Origin: Paenibacillus mendelii
Lineage (GTDB): Bacteria > Bacillota > Bacilli > Paenibacillales > Paenibacillaceae
Assembly: GCF_024498075.1 (NCBI RefSeq)
Contig: NZ_JANHOF010000013.1
Span: 1-64,000 of the forward strand
DNA: 64,000 bases
Direction: 5' to 3'
The position numbers and the translations under genes are program-made. Each line of letters opens with the position of its first letter. The stretch's first letter is position 1. Below the pieces are notes generated by a model. The model was not told the origin of the DNA. It saw only the letters and a program-made list of their open reading frames with translations, and searched no databases. Of the stretch, positions 24,234 to 33,464 are shown piece by piece.

Positions 24234-27200
24234 ATGCAACGTTATCTTATGCATCTGGCAAAAACGGCGACCGTTCTAGCTATTATAGCAATCGGATTTT
24301 TAAGCGCCCCCTCCGAAAGCGCCAATGCGATGATTGCAGATATCGACAAAATCGTTCCAACGCCGCAGCAGGTTAGCTATACGGATGAGTTCCTGACGCT
24401 GCACGACGGAACCTCCTATAAAGCAGCAATCGTTATCGGCAGAGAAGCATCCCCCGCGGAGGAGGAAGGCGCGGATTTGCTGCAAAGAGTCCTTGCCCGC
24501 AAGAACGGGCAGCAAATTCCGATACTCTACGATGATCAATCCAACTCCGCTTATTCGGTAGTCATTGCCATCGGAACGAAGAATACCAATACCGTTAACG
24601 GCAGCCACTCTATCGATGTTCCTGATCATAAGGAGGGTTATGCAATTGAGCGGGCGCTTGCAGCTAACCGGCATATCGTTCTGGTAACCGGTTACGAGGC
24701 GATCGGAGCCTATTACGGTTCGACGAGTCTAGCGCAAATGATTGATTCGAGCGGTGCACTGACCCGGTTGCGGGTCATATCGGTTCGCGACTATCCGGAT
24801 ATGGATATGCGGATCATCAAGGATATCAATACACAGTTTCACGTTAATAATGAAGGCGAATTTTCGTATTCCGACGCCAGAGACTGGATGCATATGCTTC
24901 CATTGTTGAAGATCAACGTGTTTAGCTTATGTTACAGCCATCTGTTAGAGAATGGATGGAAAAGTCCTACCTTGGAATACTTGAGTACGGTGAAGGAATT
25001 AAGCAACTATGAAAGGGATAAAGGGATCATTCAGTTTATGCAGGAGGTCAATCCCGGTTATTCGGGAGGGATGCCAACGGATGAGGAGTTTACTACGCTG
25101 CTTGACTTATTTAAGTTATCACTGGATGAAGGCGCTTCCAAAATTATGCTGGCCTTTGACGATCAGGCCTATTCGGATCCGGCGAAACACCGGGATTTGG
25201 CAAATAAGCTCCAAAAAAGCTTGTCAGGCCAGGAAGGCTTCTACTTGTTAGCGACTCCGGAGAAGTATAATCTTACGGAATCCACTATCGGTACGTATTT
25301 GAATACCTTTACAAGCGGACTGCTTCCGGAGATCGGGGCTGTCTGGACGGGGTATGATGTCTTCTCTACAGCGTTAACGCCAGCCCACGTATCTACTTGG
25401 AGAAATTATACGAGTAATCCTTATAAAATTCCGTTTTATTGGCACAATGACTACGAACTATTGGATACCAGATTGAATTTTTCTGATCCAGATGTTCCGA
25501 AATGGGAGATAGATAATTATTACTTTACGGATCAAAGAGTTCCGTTTAAAACTAAAACTAAAGTTCCTCCGGCTCAATCGTTGACATTGCCGGGCGGTTA
25601 CGTATGGAACGATATGCCGCGGAATACTTCCGAAGGCGTTATCGAAAATATTTTCCGGCCGACAACTCCTCACAAAATCTATGCGATATCGATGGCGAAC
25701 TGGATGTGGAATCCCGATGCCTACATGAACGACGCTACAGAGTTTGCGCGTGCCAAAAAATACTGGGACACGATCGTATCCAACCCGGGATTTAAACAAA
25801 CCGCTACGGCGTCATCTCAGTTCAGCGCTGCTTATGCTCCCGATAAAGCCGTGGACGGTATTAACAGCAATGACTCTGTTGAGAATACATGGGCTACCGC
25901 CAGCGGCGCGGCGCTTCATTCTTCCTGGTGGAAGCTGGACTTGGGTAAGAAGCAGAAGATGGAAGGCGTGCGAGTGAAGTATCGTGAATTAGCAAAAAAA
26001 GCATACATGGTTCCGAGCTCGGTAACCGTACAAATAAGCAACGACAACGTCAACTGGACAACGGTCGTGAATCAATCGACGAATGTTCCGCAGGAAAATT
26101 CAACGTATGCTTCCGAAGTGTATCTCTATCCTTTCCAAGGGGAGGCCAGATACGTTCAACTGAAGTTTCCGACGGGTGGGCAAAGCACGCTGATCGAGCT
26201 GTCGGAGGTTGAAATCGCTCAGGAAAAAGCGGTGACGGCATCAACCAATCTGGCGATTGGAAAGACGGCTTCCGCATCCTCGCAATATGACGGAACCTAC
26301 GCTGCAGGCAAGGCGAACGACGGGCTGAATAGTCATGGGACCGACAATCCGGATAATGCTTGGTCCAGCGCTTCGGGTACGAGCTTAAACAGTTGGTGGA
26401 AGGTCGATCTGGGACAGCAGGAAACGTTCAAGACCATCGAGGTGAAATTCAGGGAACATATCGCGAATGCGGCCTATATGGTTCCGAAGACGATCACCAT
26501 TCAGACAAGCAACGATAATACGAATTGGACGACGCTGATCGCCCGATCGGCTAACGTTCCTACGAATGGCCAACCCTATGCGTCTTCTGCTTACTCCTAT
26601 TCCATAAACGGGCAAGGCAGATATGTTCGATTGCTGTTCGAGGATGGTGGCCAGGATACGCTAGTGCAATTGTCGGAGGTCGGCATCTACAACCGCAGCC
26701 TTCCTCAGCATCAGCGGCAGACGCTTAATGCGGCATTCAAGAGAAAAGCGACGGCTTCATCGGAGTATTCGACGATGTACCCTGCCTCTAAGGCAAATGA
26801 CGGCACGAACTCCCGCAGAACGGCGGAGAACGCATGGGCCTCAAGCGCCGCAGGAGCGGTAAATTCTTGGTGGGAGGTAGATTTGGGAGCGCAGACGTCC
26901 ATACAGGATGTGGCCTTATACTTCCGGGAATATCCTTACGGCATCGCATATACCGTGCCATCCAACATCACCTTTGAGGTTAGCAATGACAAGGTTACCT
27001 GGACTAATGTTAAGAGCGCGACTAATGTACCTGCCGAAGGTTTGAGCTACGATTCATCGAAGTATACGTACACCTTGAACGCTTCGGGAAGGTATTTGCG
27101 GTTGAAATTTCCAGGAGGCGGCCAGAGCAGTCTTGTGGAACTATCCGAAGTAGAGGTGCGTTCGCCAATGCTTGTCCGATCCGATTTCCATAACGTCATC

Positions 27201-28523
27201 TCTCAGGATGGCGCAGACCCATGGATGTATAAGCATACAGACGGTTACTATTATTACACCCGGACAACGGGAAATAATGTGACGATCTGGAGATCCAAGA
27301 CCCTATCCGGCATTGAATCCGGCGAGAAAAAGGTTGTTTGGACCCCGCCAACCAATAACCCCAACGCGGCTAATTGCCGATCAATCTGGGCGCCGGAAAT
27401 TCACTTTCTAAGCAATGCCTGGTATGTGTATTATTCGGCCACGACATGCGCTGATACGAAAGATGTCAACCATCGCATGTTCGTACTGGAAAATACAAGC
27501 GCCGATCCGTTCCAAGGAACCTTTACTGACAAAGGGAAAATAACCGACTCGACGGATTTGTGGGCAATCGACGGTACCGTGTTGAATCTTGCGGGTCAGC
27601 TGTATTGGTTCTGGTCCGGATGGGATTCTCCGTATCAGAATCGCCAGAACATCTATGTGGCATCGATGAGTAATCCATATACGCTGTCCAGCGCCAGAAC
27701 GTTAATTTCATCGCCTACTCTCAGTTGGGAGATGAGTCAGTTTCCTTATATCAATGAAGCGCCGCAGCCTATCGTCAAAGACAATAAGGTTAATCTTGTA
27801 TACTCGGCGGATGGCAGCTGGAGCAATAATTACAACTTGGGGCTGCTGACGGCAAGCACCACGTCCAACTTATTGTCGGCAGCTTCCTGGACAAAGAACA
27901 ACGCTTCGGTTTTCAGCAGTGGAAGCGGCATCTTCGGACCGGGGCACAATAGCTTCACCAAATCGCCTGACGGCACGGAGGATTGGTTAATCTATCATGC
28001 CGCTCGATGGTCAGGCGCAGGTTGGACGCGAAATGTAAGGGCGCAGCCTTTTACCTGGAATGCCGATAACACACCTAACCTCAGCGTTCCGGTTTCTCCG
28101 AACTTTCCGATTCGCGCGCCGTCCGGAGAGCCCGAGAGAAAGAGATATGAAGCTGAGGAGGCGACGATTGCGAACGGGGCTAAGAGGGTTCAGGACGAAA
28201 CGGCCTCAGGCCGCAAAAAGGTTGGCTACATTGACAATACGAACAGCTACGTGGAATTCGATGTAACCGTCGAGTCGGCCGGTACTTATATTCTGTTGGC
28301 AAGAACGGCTAACGGAACGAACGGCAGTTTATCCTCTGCCTATAACATGTCCGTTAATGGGGGGGCGAGCCAGGTGGTCGACATTGTGTATTCCGGTTGG
28401 GGAAACTGGGGAACAACCGTAGTCGAGAAGACCTTAACGGCCGGACATAATAAAATCCGCTTTACCAAAGGCGCTAATTACGCAGAGATTGACTATTTGG
28501 ACATTATGCTTAAACCTCAATGA
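24234..28523 (+). CDS. Secreted multidomain glycoside hydrolase: GH20/GH84-like + 3 x CBM32 + GH43 + CBM6/35
   Basis: 1429 residues with signal peptide ending near ANA (residue 32). Residues ~35-175 match the GH20-type N-terminal domain. Residues ~180-510 are a GH84/GH20-like barrel with an Asp309-Asp310 pair (AFDDQAY), as in GH84 beta-N-acetylglucosaminidases. Three F5/8C (CBM32) modules occupy ~517-668, 670-822 and 831-978. A five-bladed GH43 domain (~986-1297) has candidate residues Asp995 (GADPW), Asp1113 (AIDG) and Glu1175 (NEAPQ). A CBM6/35-like module (~1305-1429, YEAEEATI) ends the protein. It probably attacks a glycan holding HexNAc and arabinose, xylose or galactose. Last gene of the transport operon. 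Exact GH family of the first domain is uncertain. Confidence 0.85.
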   Translation: MQRYLMHLAKTATVLAIIAIGFLSAPSESANAMIADIDKIVPTPQQVSYTDEFLTLHDGTSYKAAIVIGREASPAEEEGADLLQRVLARKNGQQIPILYDDQSNSAYSVVIAIGTKNTNTVNGSHSIDVPDHKEGYAIERALAANRHIVLVTGYEAIGAYYGSTSLAQMIDSSGALTRLRVISVRDYPDMDMRIIKDINTQFHVNNEGEFSYSDARDWMHMLPLLKINVFSLCYSHLLENGWKSPTLEYLSTVKELSNYERDKGIIQFMQEVNPGYSGGMPTDEEFTTLLDLFKLSLDEGASKIMLAFDDQAYSDPAKHRDLANKLQKSLSGQEGFYLLATPEKYNLTESTIGTYLNTFTSGLLPEIGAVWTGYDVFSTALTPAHVSTWRNYTSNPYKIPFYWHNDYELLDTRLNFSDPDVPKWEIDNYYFTDQRVPFKTKTKVPPAQSLTLPGGYVWNDMPRNTSEGVIENIFRPTTPHKIYAISMANWMWNPDAYMNDATEFARAKKYWDTIVSNPGFKQTATASSQFSAAYAPDKAVDGINSNDSVENTWATASGAALHSSWWKLDLGKKQKMEGVRVKYRELAKKAYMVPSSVTVQISNDNVNWTTVVNQSTNVPQENSTYASEVYLYPFQGEARYVQLKFPTGGQSTLIELSEVEIAQEKAVTASTNLAIGKTASASSQYDGTYAAGKANDGLNSHGTDNPDNAWSSASGTSLNSWWKVDLGQQETFKTIEVKFREHIANAAYMVPKTITIQTSNDNTNWTTLIARSANVPTNGQPYASSAYSYSINGQGRYVRLLFEDGGQDTLVQLSEVGIYNRSLPQHQRQTLNAAFKRKATASSEYSTMYPASKANDGTNSRRTAENAWASSAAGAVNSWWEVDLGAQTSIQDVALYFREYPYGIAYTVPSNITFEVSNDKVTWTNVKSATNVPAEGLSYDSSKYTYTLNASGRYLRLKFPGGGQSSLVELSEVEVRSPMLVRSDFHNVISQDGADPWMYKHTDGYYYYTRTTGNNVTIWRSKTLSGIESGEKKVVWTPPTNNPNAANCRSIWAPEIHFLSNAWYVYYSATTCADTKDVNHRMFVLENTSADPFQGTFTDKGKITDSTDLWAIDGTVLNLAGQLYWFWSGWDSPYQNRQNIYVASMSNPYTLSSARTLISSPTLSWEMSQFPYINEAPQPIVKDNKVNLVYSADGSWSNNYNLGLLTASTTSNLLSAASWTKNNASVFSSGSGIFGPGHNSFTKSPDGTEDWLIYHAARWSGAGWTRNVRAQPFTWNADNTPNLSVPVSPNFPIRAPSGEPERKRYEAEEATIANGAKRVQDETASGRKKVGYIDNTNSYVEFDVTVESAGTYILLARTANGTNGSLSSAYNMSVNGGASQVVDIVYSGWGNWGTTVVEKTLTAGHNKIRFTKGANYAEIDYLDIMLKPQ

Positions 28524-28656
28524 AGTCATATGCCGTCAGTACAGATATTCATGGCAACTTGAAGGATTATTCAATAATTAAGCTTTATTCTGACTGGTCT
28601 TAAAGGCTCCCGACTCGTAAACAGATGAATCAGCCCGGCAAAGCGGTCAACAGCCG

Positions 28657-28741
28657 CCCTAAGCAAGATTAAAAGGCCGTAAGAGAATCGCGACTTCCGT
28701 TTATGGAAGCAGGTGATGCTCTTGCGGCTTTTGTTTGTTTC
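28657..28741 (+). terminator. Terminator after the glycan operon; right copy of the ~85-bp direct repeat
   Basis: GCCGTAAGAG ... CTCTTGCGGC then TTTTGTTTGTTT, ~90% identical to 15941-16024. It even retains the CCCTAAGCAAGA that in the left copy encodes the C-terminus of the regulator, although no such gene is present here. The 133 bases between the hydrolase stop and this copy hold no recognisable feature. Confidence 0.85.
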
Positions 28742-28761
28742 ATTAGCCCTGGCGACCAAAG

Positions 28762-28816
28762 TTAAGGAAAGGTTAAGGATTTCGACGGATTTCGGTTAAG
28801 AACTCCCCGGTAAACT
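28762..28816 (+). promoter_or_regulatory. Three-half-site regulator box and promoter of the PBP/two-component operon
   Basis: TTAAG occurs at 28762, 28773 and 28796 (spacings 11 and 23 bp), the last extended to TTAAGAACTCCC. TAAACT follows at 28811 as a -10. The same arrangement, with identical 11/23/15 spacings, occurs at 34250-34304. Direct repeats about one helical turn apart, overlapping the -35, fit activation by an OmpR-family regulator such as the one encoded in this operon. Confidence 0.75.
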
Positions 28817-28850
28817 AAACGCGATACCATACAGAAAAGGGGCCTATCAG

Positions 28851-29180
28851 ATGACAGAGGCATTCAGAAAAATTCGGTTCAAGTTTCTTTATGTATGCGC
28901 GGGAAGCGCCCTGCTCAGCGCCTTGCTGATGTATGTGCTCTATCGAACGAGCGCGTATGTCTACGCTTCGGATCTTCCGGGAAGTGCGTTATTCGCGAAG
29001 CTCGTCAACTGGTTGATTAATCATATCGGCAAAATACCTGTAGGCCTTCTTGTCGGGGGAATGCTGTTCCTGCTCGGCTTCTACTACCGCTCATCCAAAA
29101 TTAAAGACGACGTCGTGCGGCTGCTGAATGCATCGATAGTGGAGCCTTGCGAGACTGATGCCAAGAAGGAAGAGAACTAG
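28851..29180 (+). CDS. Stand-alone sensor-domain-like membrane protein (paralogue of the kinase N-terminus)
   Basis: 109 residues with two transmembrane helices (about 14-32 and 60-80) around a short external loop. The loop-to-TM2 segment LVNWLINHIGKIPV matches LLRWVINNIGSIPV in the VanS-like kinase encoded at 32173. The total layout equals that kinase's membrane part, without HAMP or kinase domains. It may modulate the kinase by hetero-association or share its ligand. AAAAGGGG precedes the ATG. First gene of the operon; four nt separate its stop from the preferred start of the PBP gene. Confidence 0.7.
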   Translation: MTEAFRKIRFKFLYVCAGSALLSALLMYVLYRTSAYVYASDLPGSALFAKLVNWLINHIGKIPVGLLVGGMLFLLGFYYRSSKIKDDVVRLLNASIVEPCETDAKKEEN

Positions 29181-29184
29181 GCGC

Positions 29185-31017
29185 ATGGGATCGCGAAGAA
29201 TCGGCTATGCCGTCTTCGATCTGGCTGTCGTGGGCGTATTGGCTGCGCTGGCGGTCGTATGCTATGTCCATATAGCCGGAGAAGCGATAGCGGGACGTCA
29301 GATGGATAAGCTGCATGTGGGCAGCAACAGTATAATCGTAGACCGGGAGGGCCATGTGATTGCGACGATGGCCGTAACGGATATCGGCTATCGTGAGGAG
29401 GCGGCACTATCCGAGATGCCGAAGCTGCTGCTGGATGCCTTCGTAGCGACGGAGGACCGCCGGTTCTATACGCATACAGGCATCGATTGGATCGGGATCT
29501 TAAGATCCATTCGAAGCAATGTGATGGAGAACCGCTTATCTCAAGGGGGCAGCAGCATTACACAGCAGCTCGCCCGCACCGTATATCTGACGAATCGCAA
29601 AAGCTTCATCCGAAAGCTGAACGAAGCGGGCATTGCGATGGCATTGGAGAAACGCTTCTCGAAGCAGCAGCTGCTGGAGCTGTATCTGAACCATATTTAT
29701 TTTGGCCGCCAGCAGGTAGGAGTGAAGTCGGCGGCCCGGCGATATTTTGGGATAAGCGACCTGCATCAATTGCAGCTGTGGCAGATCGCGACATTGGCCG
29801 CGATCCCGAAGGCACCTTCCCGCTATAATCCGGTTGATGACTACGTGAAGAGCAAGGAGCGGCGCAAGGTCGTTCTTGACTTGATGCATGAGCAGGGATT
29901 GATCAGTCAGCGGCAGCTGCTGGAAGCGGAGGCTGTTGACTACGTGCCTCCTCAGCCAAGCAGCCGAAGCAACCGCTATGCGGCATATACCGATTATGTC
30001 GTCCGTGAAGCCGTGCAGCTGACGGGAATCGCACAAGATGATCTGCTTACAGGCGGCTATACCATAGTAACGGGACTGGATCAGAGCCATCAGCAAACAG
30101 CGGAAGCCGCATTCGCCGATAAAAGGCGTTTTCCCAAGGATGGGAAGGATCAGATCGTACAAGGAAGCGCGGTTATTCTGGATCATCGGACGGGGGAGAT
30201 CCGGGCGATCGTAGGAGGCCGGGATTATACGGCAGGCGATTATAATCGGGCGACCCGCAGCTCGCGCCAGCCGGGTTCGGCGTTTAAGCCGATTATCGTA
30301 TATGGTCCTGCGCTGGAATCAGGAAAATTCAAGGCAAACACGATTGTTCCTGACAAGAAGACGGCGTATCAATCGTACCGGCCGGAGAATGGGGGAGACC
30401 GGTATCGCGGTGCTGTTACGATAGCTGAAGCGATACGGTTATCCATTAATTCGCCGGCCGTCTGGGTGCTTAACCAAGTCGGCCTGGCTTCCGCTATACA
30501 GTTTGCCGGTAGTCTAGGGGTTGAGCTGGACGATCAGGAAGCAAGCTTAGCCATGGCACTTGGAGGATTGCATCAGGGCGTTTCGCCGCTTACCATGGCG
30601 CAGGCTTACGGTGCTTTTGCTAATAACGGTGCGCTCGTGAACGCCCATGCGATTCGTATGATCAAGGATTCGCATGGGCGGGTCATCTATGAGCATCCCA
30701 TGACCGCCAAGCAGGTTATGTCACAGGGGACGGCTGCCGCTATGACCGCCATGCTCAGGAGCGTGGTGGAGACGGGGACGGGAAAGCAGGCCAAGCTCAA
30801 CGGCAGATGGGCAGCGGGCAAGACGGGAACGACTCAGCTTGGGCTTGACGGTGTGACGAAGAAGGCCAACCGCGACCTCTGGTTCGTCGGCTATACCTCC
30901 GAATTGACCGCCGCGGTATGGATGGGCTTTGACCAAAGCAATCGGGATAATTATATGAGGGAAACCAGCGGCATCGCGGCCCGGATGTTCGCGGCAATCA
31001 TGAACGGAAGCCGGTAG
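29185..31017 (+). CDS. Class A penicillin-binding protein (glycosyltransferase 51 / transpeptidase)
   Basis: 610 residues. One N-terminal transmembrane helix (about 8-30) is followed by a GT51 domain with catalytic Glu90 (ATEDRRFYTH) and GGSSITQQLARTVYL. The transpeptidase has Ser365-x-x-Lys368 (PGSAFKP), Ser420-x-Asn422 (SINSPAVW) and Lys546-Thr-Gly548. It polymerises and cross-links peptidoglycan outside the membrane. The ATG at 29185 is preferred to an in-frame ATG at 29158 that overlaps the upstream gene, because AAGGAAGAG lies between. Its size suggests a PBP2D/PBP1-like auxiliary enzyme, probably induced by the two-component system encoded just downstream. Confidence 0.93.
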   Translation: MGSRRIGYAVFDLAVVGVLAALAVVCYVHIAGEAIAGRQMDKLHVGSNSIIVDREGHVIATMAVTDIGYREEAALSEMPKLLLDAFVATEDRRFYTHTGIDWIGILRSIRSNVMENRLSQGGSSITQQLARTVYLTNRKSFIRKLNEAGIAMALEKRFSKQQLLELYLNHIYFGRQQVGVKSAARRYFGISDLHQLQLWQIATLAAIPKAPSRYNPVDDYVKSKERRKVVLDLMHEQGLISQRQLLEAEAVDYVPPQPSSRSNRYAAYTDYVVREAVQLTGIAQDDLLTGGYTIVTGLDQSHQQTAEAAFADKRRFPKDGKDQIVQGSAVILDHRTGEIRAIVGGRDYTAGDYNRATRSSRQPGSAFKPIIVYGPALESGKFKANTIVPDKKTAYQSYRPENGGDRYRGAVTIAEAIRLSINSPAVWVLNQVGLASAIQFAGSLGVELDDQEASLAMALGGLHQGVSPLTMAQAYGAFANNGALVNAHAIRMIKDSHGRVIYEHPMTAKQVMSQGTAAAMTAMLRSVVETGTGKQAKLNGRWAAGKTGTTQLGLDGVTKKANRDLWFVGYTSELTAAVWMGFDQSNRDNYMRETSGIAARMFAAIMNGSR

Positions 31018-31134
31018 CTGGTATTTTTCACTGCTTGGCTGGGCTGTTTGAGCTTAACGGTATACAATAAGAGGGAAGCAAGATAGGGACAAGCTGCTGG
31101 CAATTGAAGAATGTGTAAGGGAAGGGACGCCCCC

Positions 31135-31833
31135 ATGAGTTACGAGACCATTCTATTGGTGGACGATGAGCCGGAAATTATCCAGCTGATGAAGATTTAT
31201 TTGTTGAATGAGGGCTATAAGCTGCATGCTGCAAGCAGCGGTGCAGAGGCGCTGCGCATTCTCAACAAGGAAGCGATCGATCTGATCGTCATGGATATCA
31301 TGATGCCGGAGATGGATGGCTTTGACGCATGTATGAAGATTAGGGAAAGCAACCAGATGCCGATCATCTTTCTGTCCGCTAAAGGACAGGAGGTCGATAA
31401 AATCAAAGGGTTGAGCATCGGCGCTGACGATTATGTCACCAAACCGTTCAGCCCGTTGGAGCTGGTTGCGCGGATCAAATCTCATCTGCGAAGATATTAT
31501 AAGTACGCCCCGTCAGACCGACCGCAGGATGAGGACATCGTGGAAATCGACGATTTGGTCATTAATGTCTCGACGCACGAGGTTACGGTCGATGAGCGGC
31601 CGGTCAAATTGACACCACGGGAATTCGCGATCCTGCTGCTGCTTGCCCGGAATCAAGGGTTTGTACTCAGCATGGAGCATATCTACGAGAAGATATGGAA
31701 GGATACCTTCATGGACTCGAACAATACGGTCATGGTGCATATCCGCAAAATACGAGAGAAGATCGAATCGGACTCCAGAAAACCGAAATATATTAAGACC
31801 GTCTGGGGCGTTGGTTACAAAATGGATAAGTGA
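31135..31833 (+). CDS. Response regulator, OmpR/PhoB family (VanR-like)
   Basis: 232 residues. Receiver domain with phospho-acceptor Asp54 (VMDIMMP), acidic pair Asp10-Asp11 and Lys103 (VTKPFS). A C-terminal winged helix (about 130-230) has LTPREFAILLLLARNQGFVLSMEHIYEKIW and VMVHIRKIREKI. Start chosen at 31135, where the receiver begins, after AAGGGAAGGGACG. Its likely targets are the TTAAG boxes before 28851 and 34348. The kinase gene lies 339 bp downstream, unusually far, across a tandem repeat tract. Confidence 0.92.
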   Translation: MSYETILLVDDEPEIIQLMKIYLLNEGYKLHAASSGAEALRILNKEAIDLIVMDIMMPEMDGFDACMKIRESNQMPIIFLSAKGQEVDKIKGLSIGADDYVTKPFSPLELVARIKSHLRRYYKYAPSDRPQDEDIVEIDDLVINVSTHEVTVDERPVKLTPREFAILLLLARNQGFVLSMEHIYEKIWKDTFMDSNNTVMVHIRKIREKIESDSRKPKYIKTVWGVGYKMDK

Positions 31834-31860
31834 CCGCAGGGATTAGGGATATATGGATCC

Positions 31861-32153
31861 GAGATTATAGAAATACGACTTAGATACGTCATTAAAGAGA
31901 TAGAACTAAGATACGTCATTCTAGAGAGATAACTGTGATAAGTCATTCGAGAGATAGGACTGAGATACGTCATTTTGAGTGTTGTAACTGTGATAAAGAT
32001 AACTGCGATAAGTCACTCTAGAGATTTGATTGAGACAAGTCATTCTAGAGAGATAACTGTGATAAGTCATTTAATAAATAAAACTGAGACACGTTATTCA
32101 AGAGATACCACTGCGATAAGTTATTCGAGAAATACAACTGGGATAAGTCATTC
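31861..32153 (+). repeat. About ten imperfect ~27-bp tandem repeats between response regulator and kinase genes
   Basis: Units follow the pattern GAGATA-x-xACTGxGATAAGTCATTCxA. Alternating units carry ATACGTCATT and ATAAGTCATT, giving a weaker 54-bp period. One unit near 31976-32020 is expanded. A 64-codon open frame through the tract is only the translation of the repeat (period 9 residues) and has no ribosome binding site. The tract lies inside an apparent operon, so it is transcribed. Confidence 0.8.
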
Positions 32154-32172
32154 CGCGGAAGGGGTTTGAGGG

Positions 32173-33366
32173 TTGAAAAGAAAACTGGCGCGCACCTTTT
32201 TGTGGAAAGTGCTGCTTGCCTTCCTGGCCAGCTTGGCGGCTCTGGGTCTAGTTCTGTTGGCCGGCTATTACCTGGCAGGGCTGATTCTGTTCTTTAATCC
32301 GTCCTCCTCGTCGTTCATCACTTCCCTGCTGCGGTGGGTAATTAACAACATCGGCTCGATCCCGGTGATGTCGGTCACGGGTGTGATCTTGTTTTTGGTG
32401 TTCTTTTTTCTTTTTTCCAGAAGCATTATTACCTATATCGAGGAGATCACGCTGGGCCTGCGCGAGATTGCGGACGGCCGGCTGACGCACCGGATTCCGG
32501 TAAAGTCCTCGGACGAGCTGGGAGTCGTGGCGGATAATATCAACCGTATGGCGGAACGCTTGAAGCATTCCATCGAGGAGGAACGCAGTGCGGTTAAGGC
32601 TAAGAATGATCTGATCACGGGCGTATCTCACGATCTGCGGACACCGCTTACGTCAATCATCGGATTTCTGGAGTATATGGAGAATGACCGGTGCCGGGAT
32701 GAAGTGGAGTATCGCTATTACGTGAATATCGTCTACGGGAAATCGCTTGGCTTAAAGAAGCTAATCGATGATTTGTTCGAGTATACGAGGGTGACGAGCA
32801 ATGAAATTCCGCTGCAGTTCGAGCGATTGGATATGAATAGTTTTCTGCGGCAGCTCGCCGATGAATTCGTGCCGGTCTTCGAGCAGGCGGACATGACGTA
32901 TCATATTGAGGCGGGAGGAGAGCCGCTCTACATTATGGCGGACTCCGACGAGCTGGTCCGGGTCTACGAGAATTTGTTCTCGAACACGATCCGTTACGCC
33001 AAGGAAGGGAAGCAGCTCGATATCGAGATCGCATCCGATGAGCGCGATGTCATCGTGACCTTCCGCAACTACGGGGCCCCGATATCGGCCGTGGATCTGC
33101 CGCATCTGTTCGAGCGGTTCTACAGAGTGGACAAGTCCCGTTCGAAGGAAACCGGCGGAAGCGGTCTGGGGCTTGCCATCACTAAGAGCATCGTGGAGCT
33201 GCATGGCGGAACGATTGCTGTGTTCAGCAGCAAGCGGCAGACGGAGTTTGTGACCCGTTTTCCGAGGGTGGGCGAGAGTGGGGAGATGCGCCGCCCAGCT
33301 GCAGGCGCCGGTGTAGATGCAGGCAGTGGGGCTCGGCTGCAGCAGACAGGTGAAGCGCGTGGTTGA
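32173..33366 (+). CDS. Sensor histidine kinase, VanS-like
   Basis: 397 residues starting at TTG after GGAAGGGG. Two transmembrane helices (about 12-40 and 62-84) flank a short external loop. HAMP is at about 80-135, HisKA has His153 (SHDLRTPLTS), and HATPase carries N (ENLFSNTIRYA), F (FERFYRVD) and G2 (GGSGLGLAITKS) boxes. The last ~35 residues are a Gly/Ala/Arg-rich tail. Partner of the regulator at 31135. The membrane part is duplicated as the stand-alone protein at 28851. Association with a PBP suggests sensing of cell-wall stress or antibiotics. Confidence 0.92.
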   Translation: MKRKLARTFLWKVLLAFLASLAALGLVLLAGYYLAGLILFFNPSSSSFITSLLRWVINNIGSIPVMSVTGVILFLVFFFLFSRSIITYIEEITLGLREIADGRLTHRIPVKSSDELGVVADNINRMAERLKHSIEEERSAVKAKNDLITGVSHDLRTPLTSIIGFLEYMENDRCRDEVEYRYYVNIVYGKSLGLKKLIDDLFEYTRVTSNEIPLQFERLDMNSFLRQLADEFVPVFEQADMTYHIEAGGEPLYIMADSDELVRVYENLFSNTIRYAKEGKQLDIEIASDERDVIVTFRNYGAPISAVDLPHLFERFYRVDKSRSKETGGSGLGLAITKSIVELHGGTIAVFSSKRQTEFVTRFPRVGESGEMRRPAAGAGVDAGSGARLQQTGEARG

Positions 33367-33464
33367 TGCACGCACCATCTATGATGGGATAGCTGCGAAT
33401 TGACCGCAGCAGCTGCGGCATCAATCCCGCAGCAGCAGCTGTAAAGCCTAATAACCGGAGAGAG

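Noticed and set aside
31975..32169. 64-codon frame with 9-residue repeats between RR and HK
   Set aside because: It is the 27-bp tandem repeat read in frame; there is no ribosome binding site and units are poorly conserved at the protein level.
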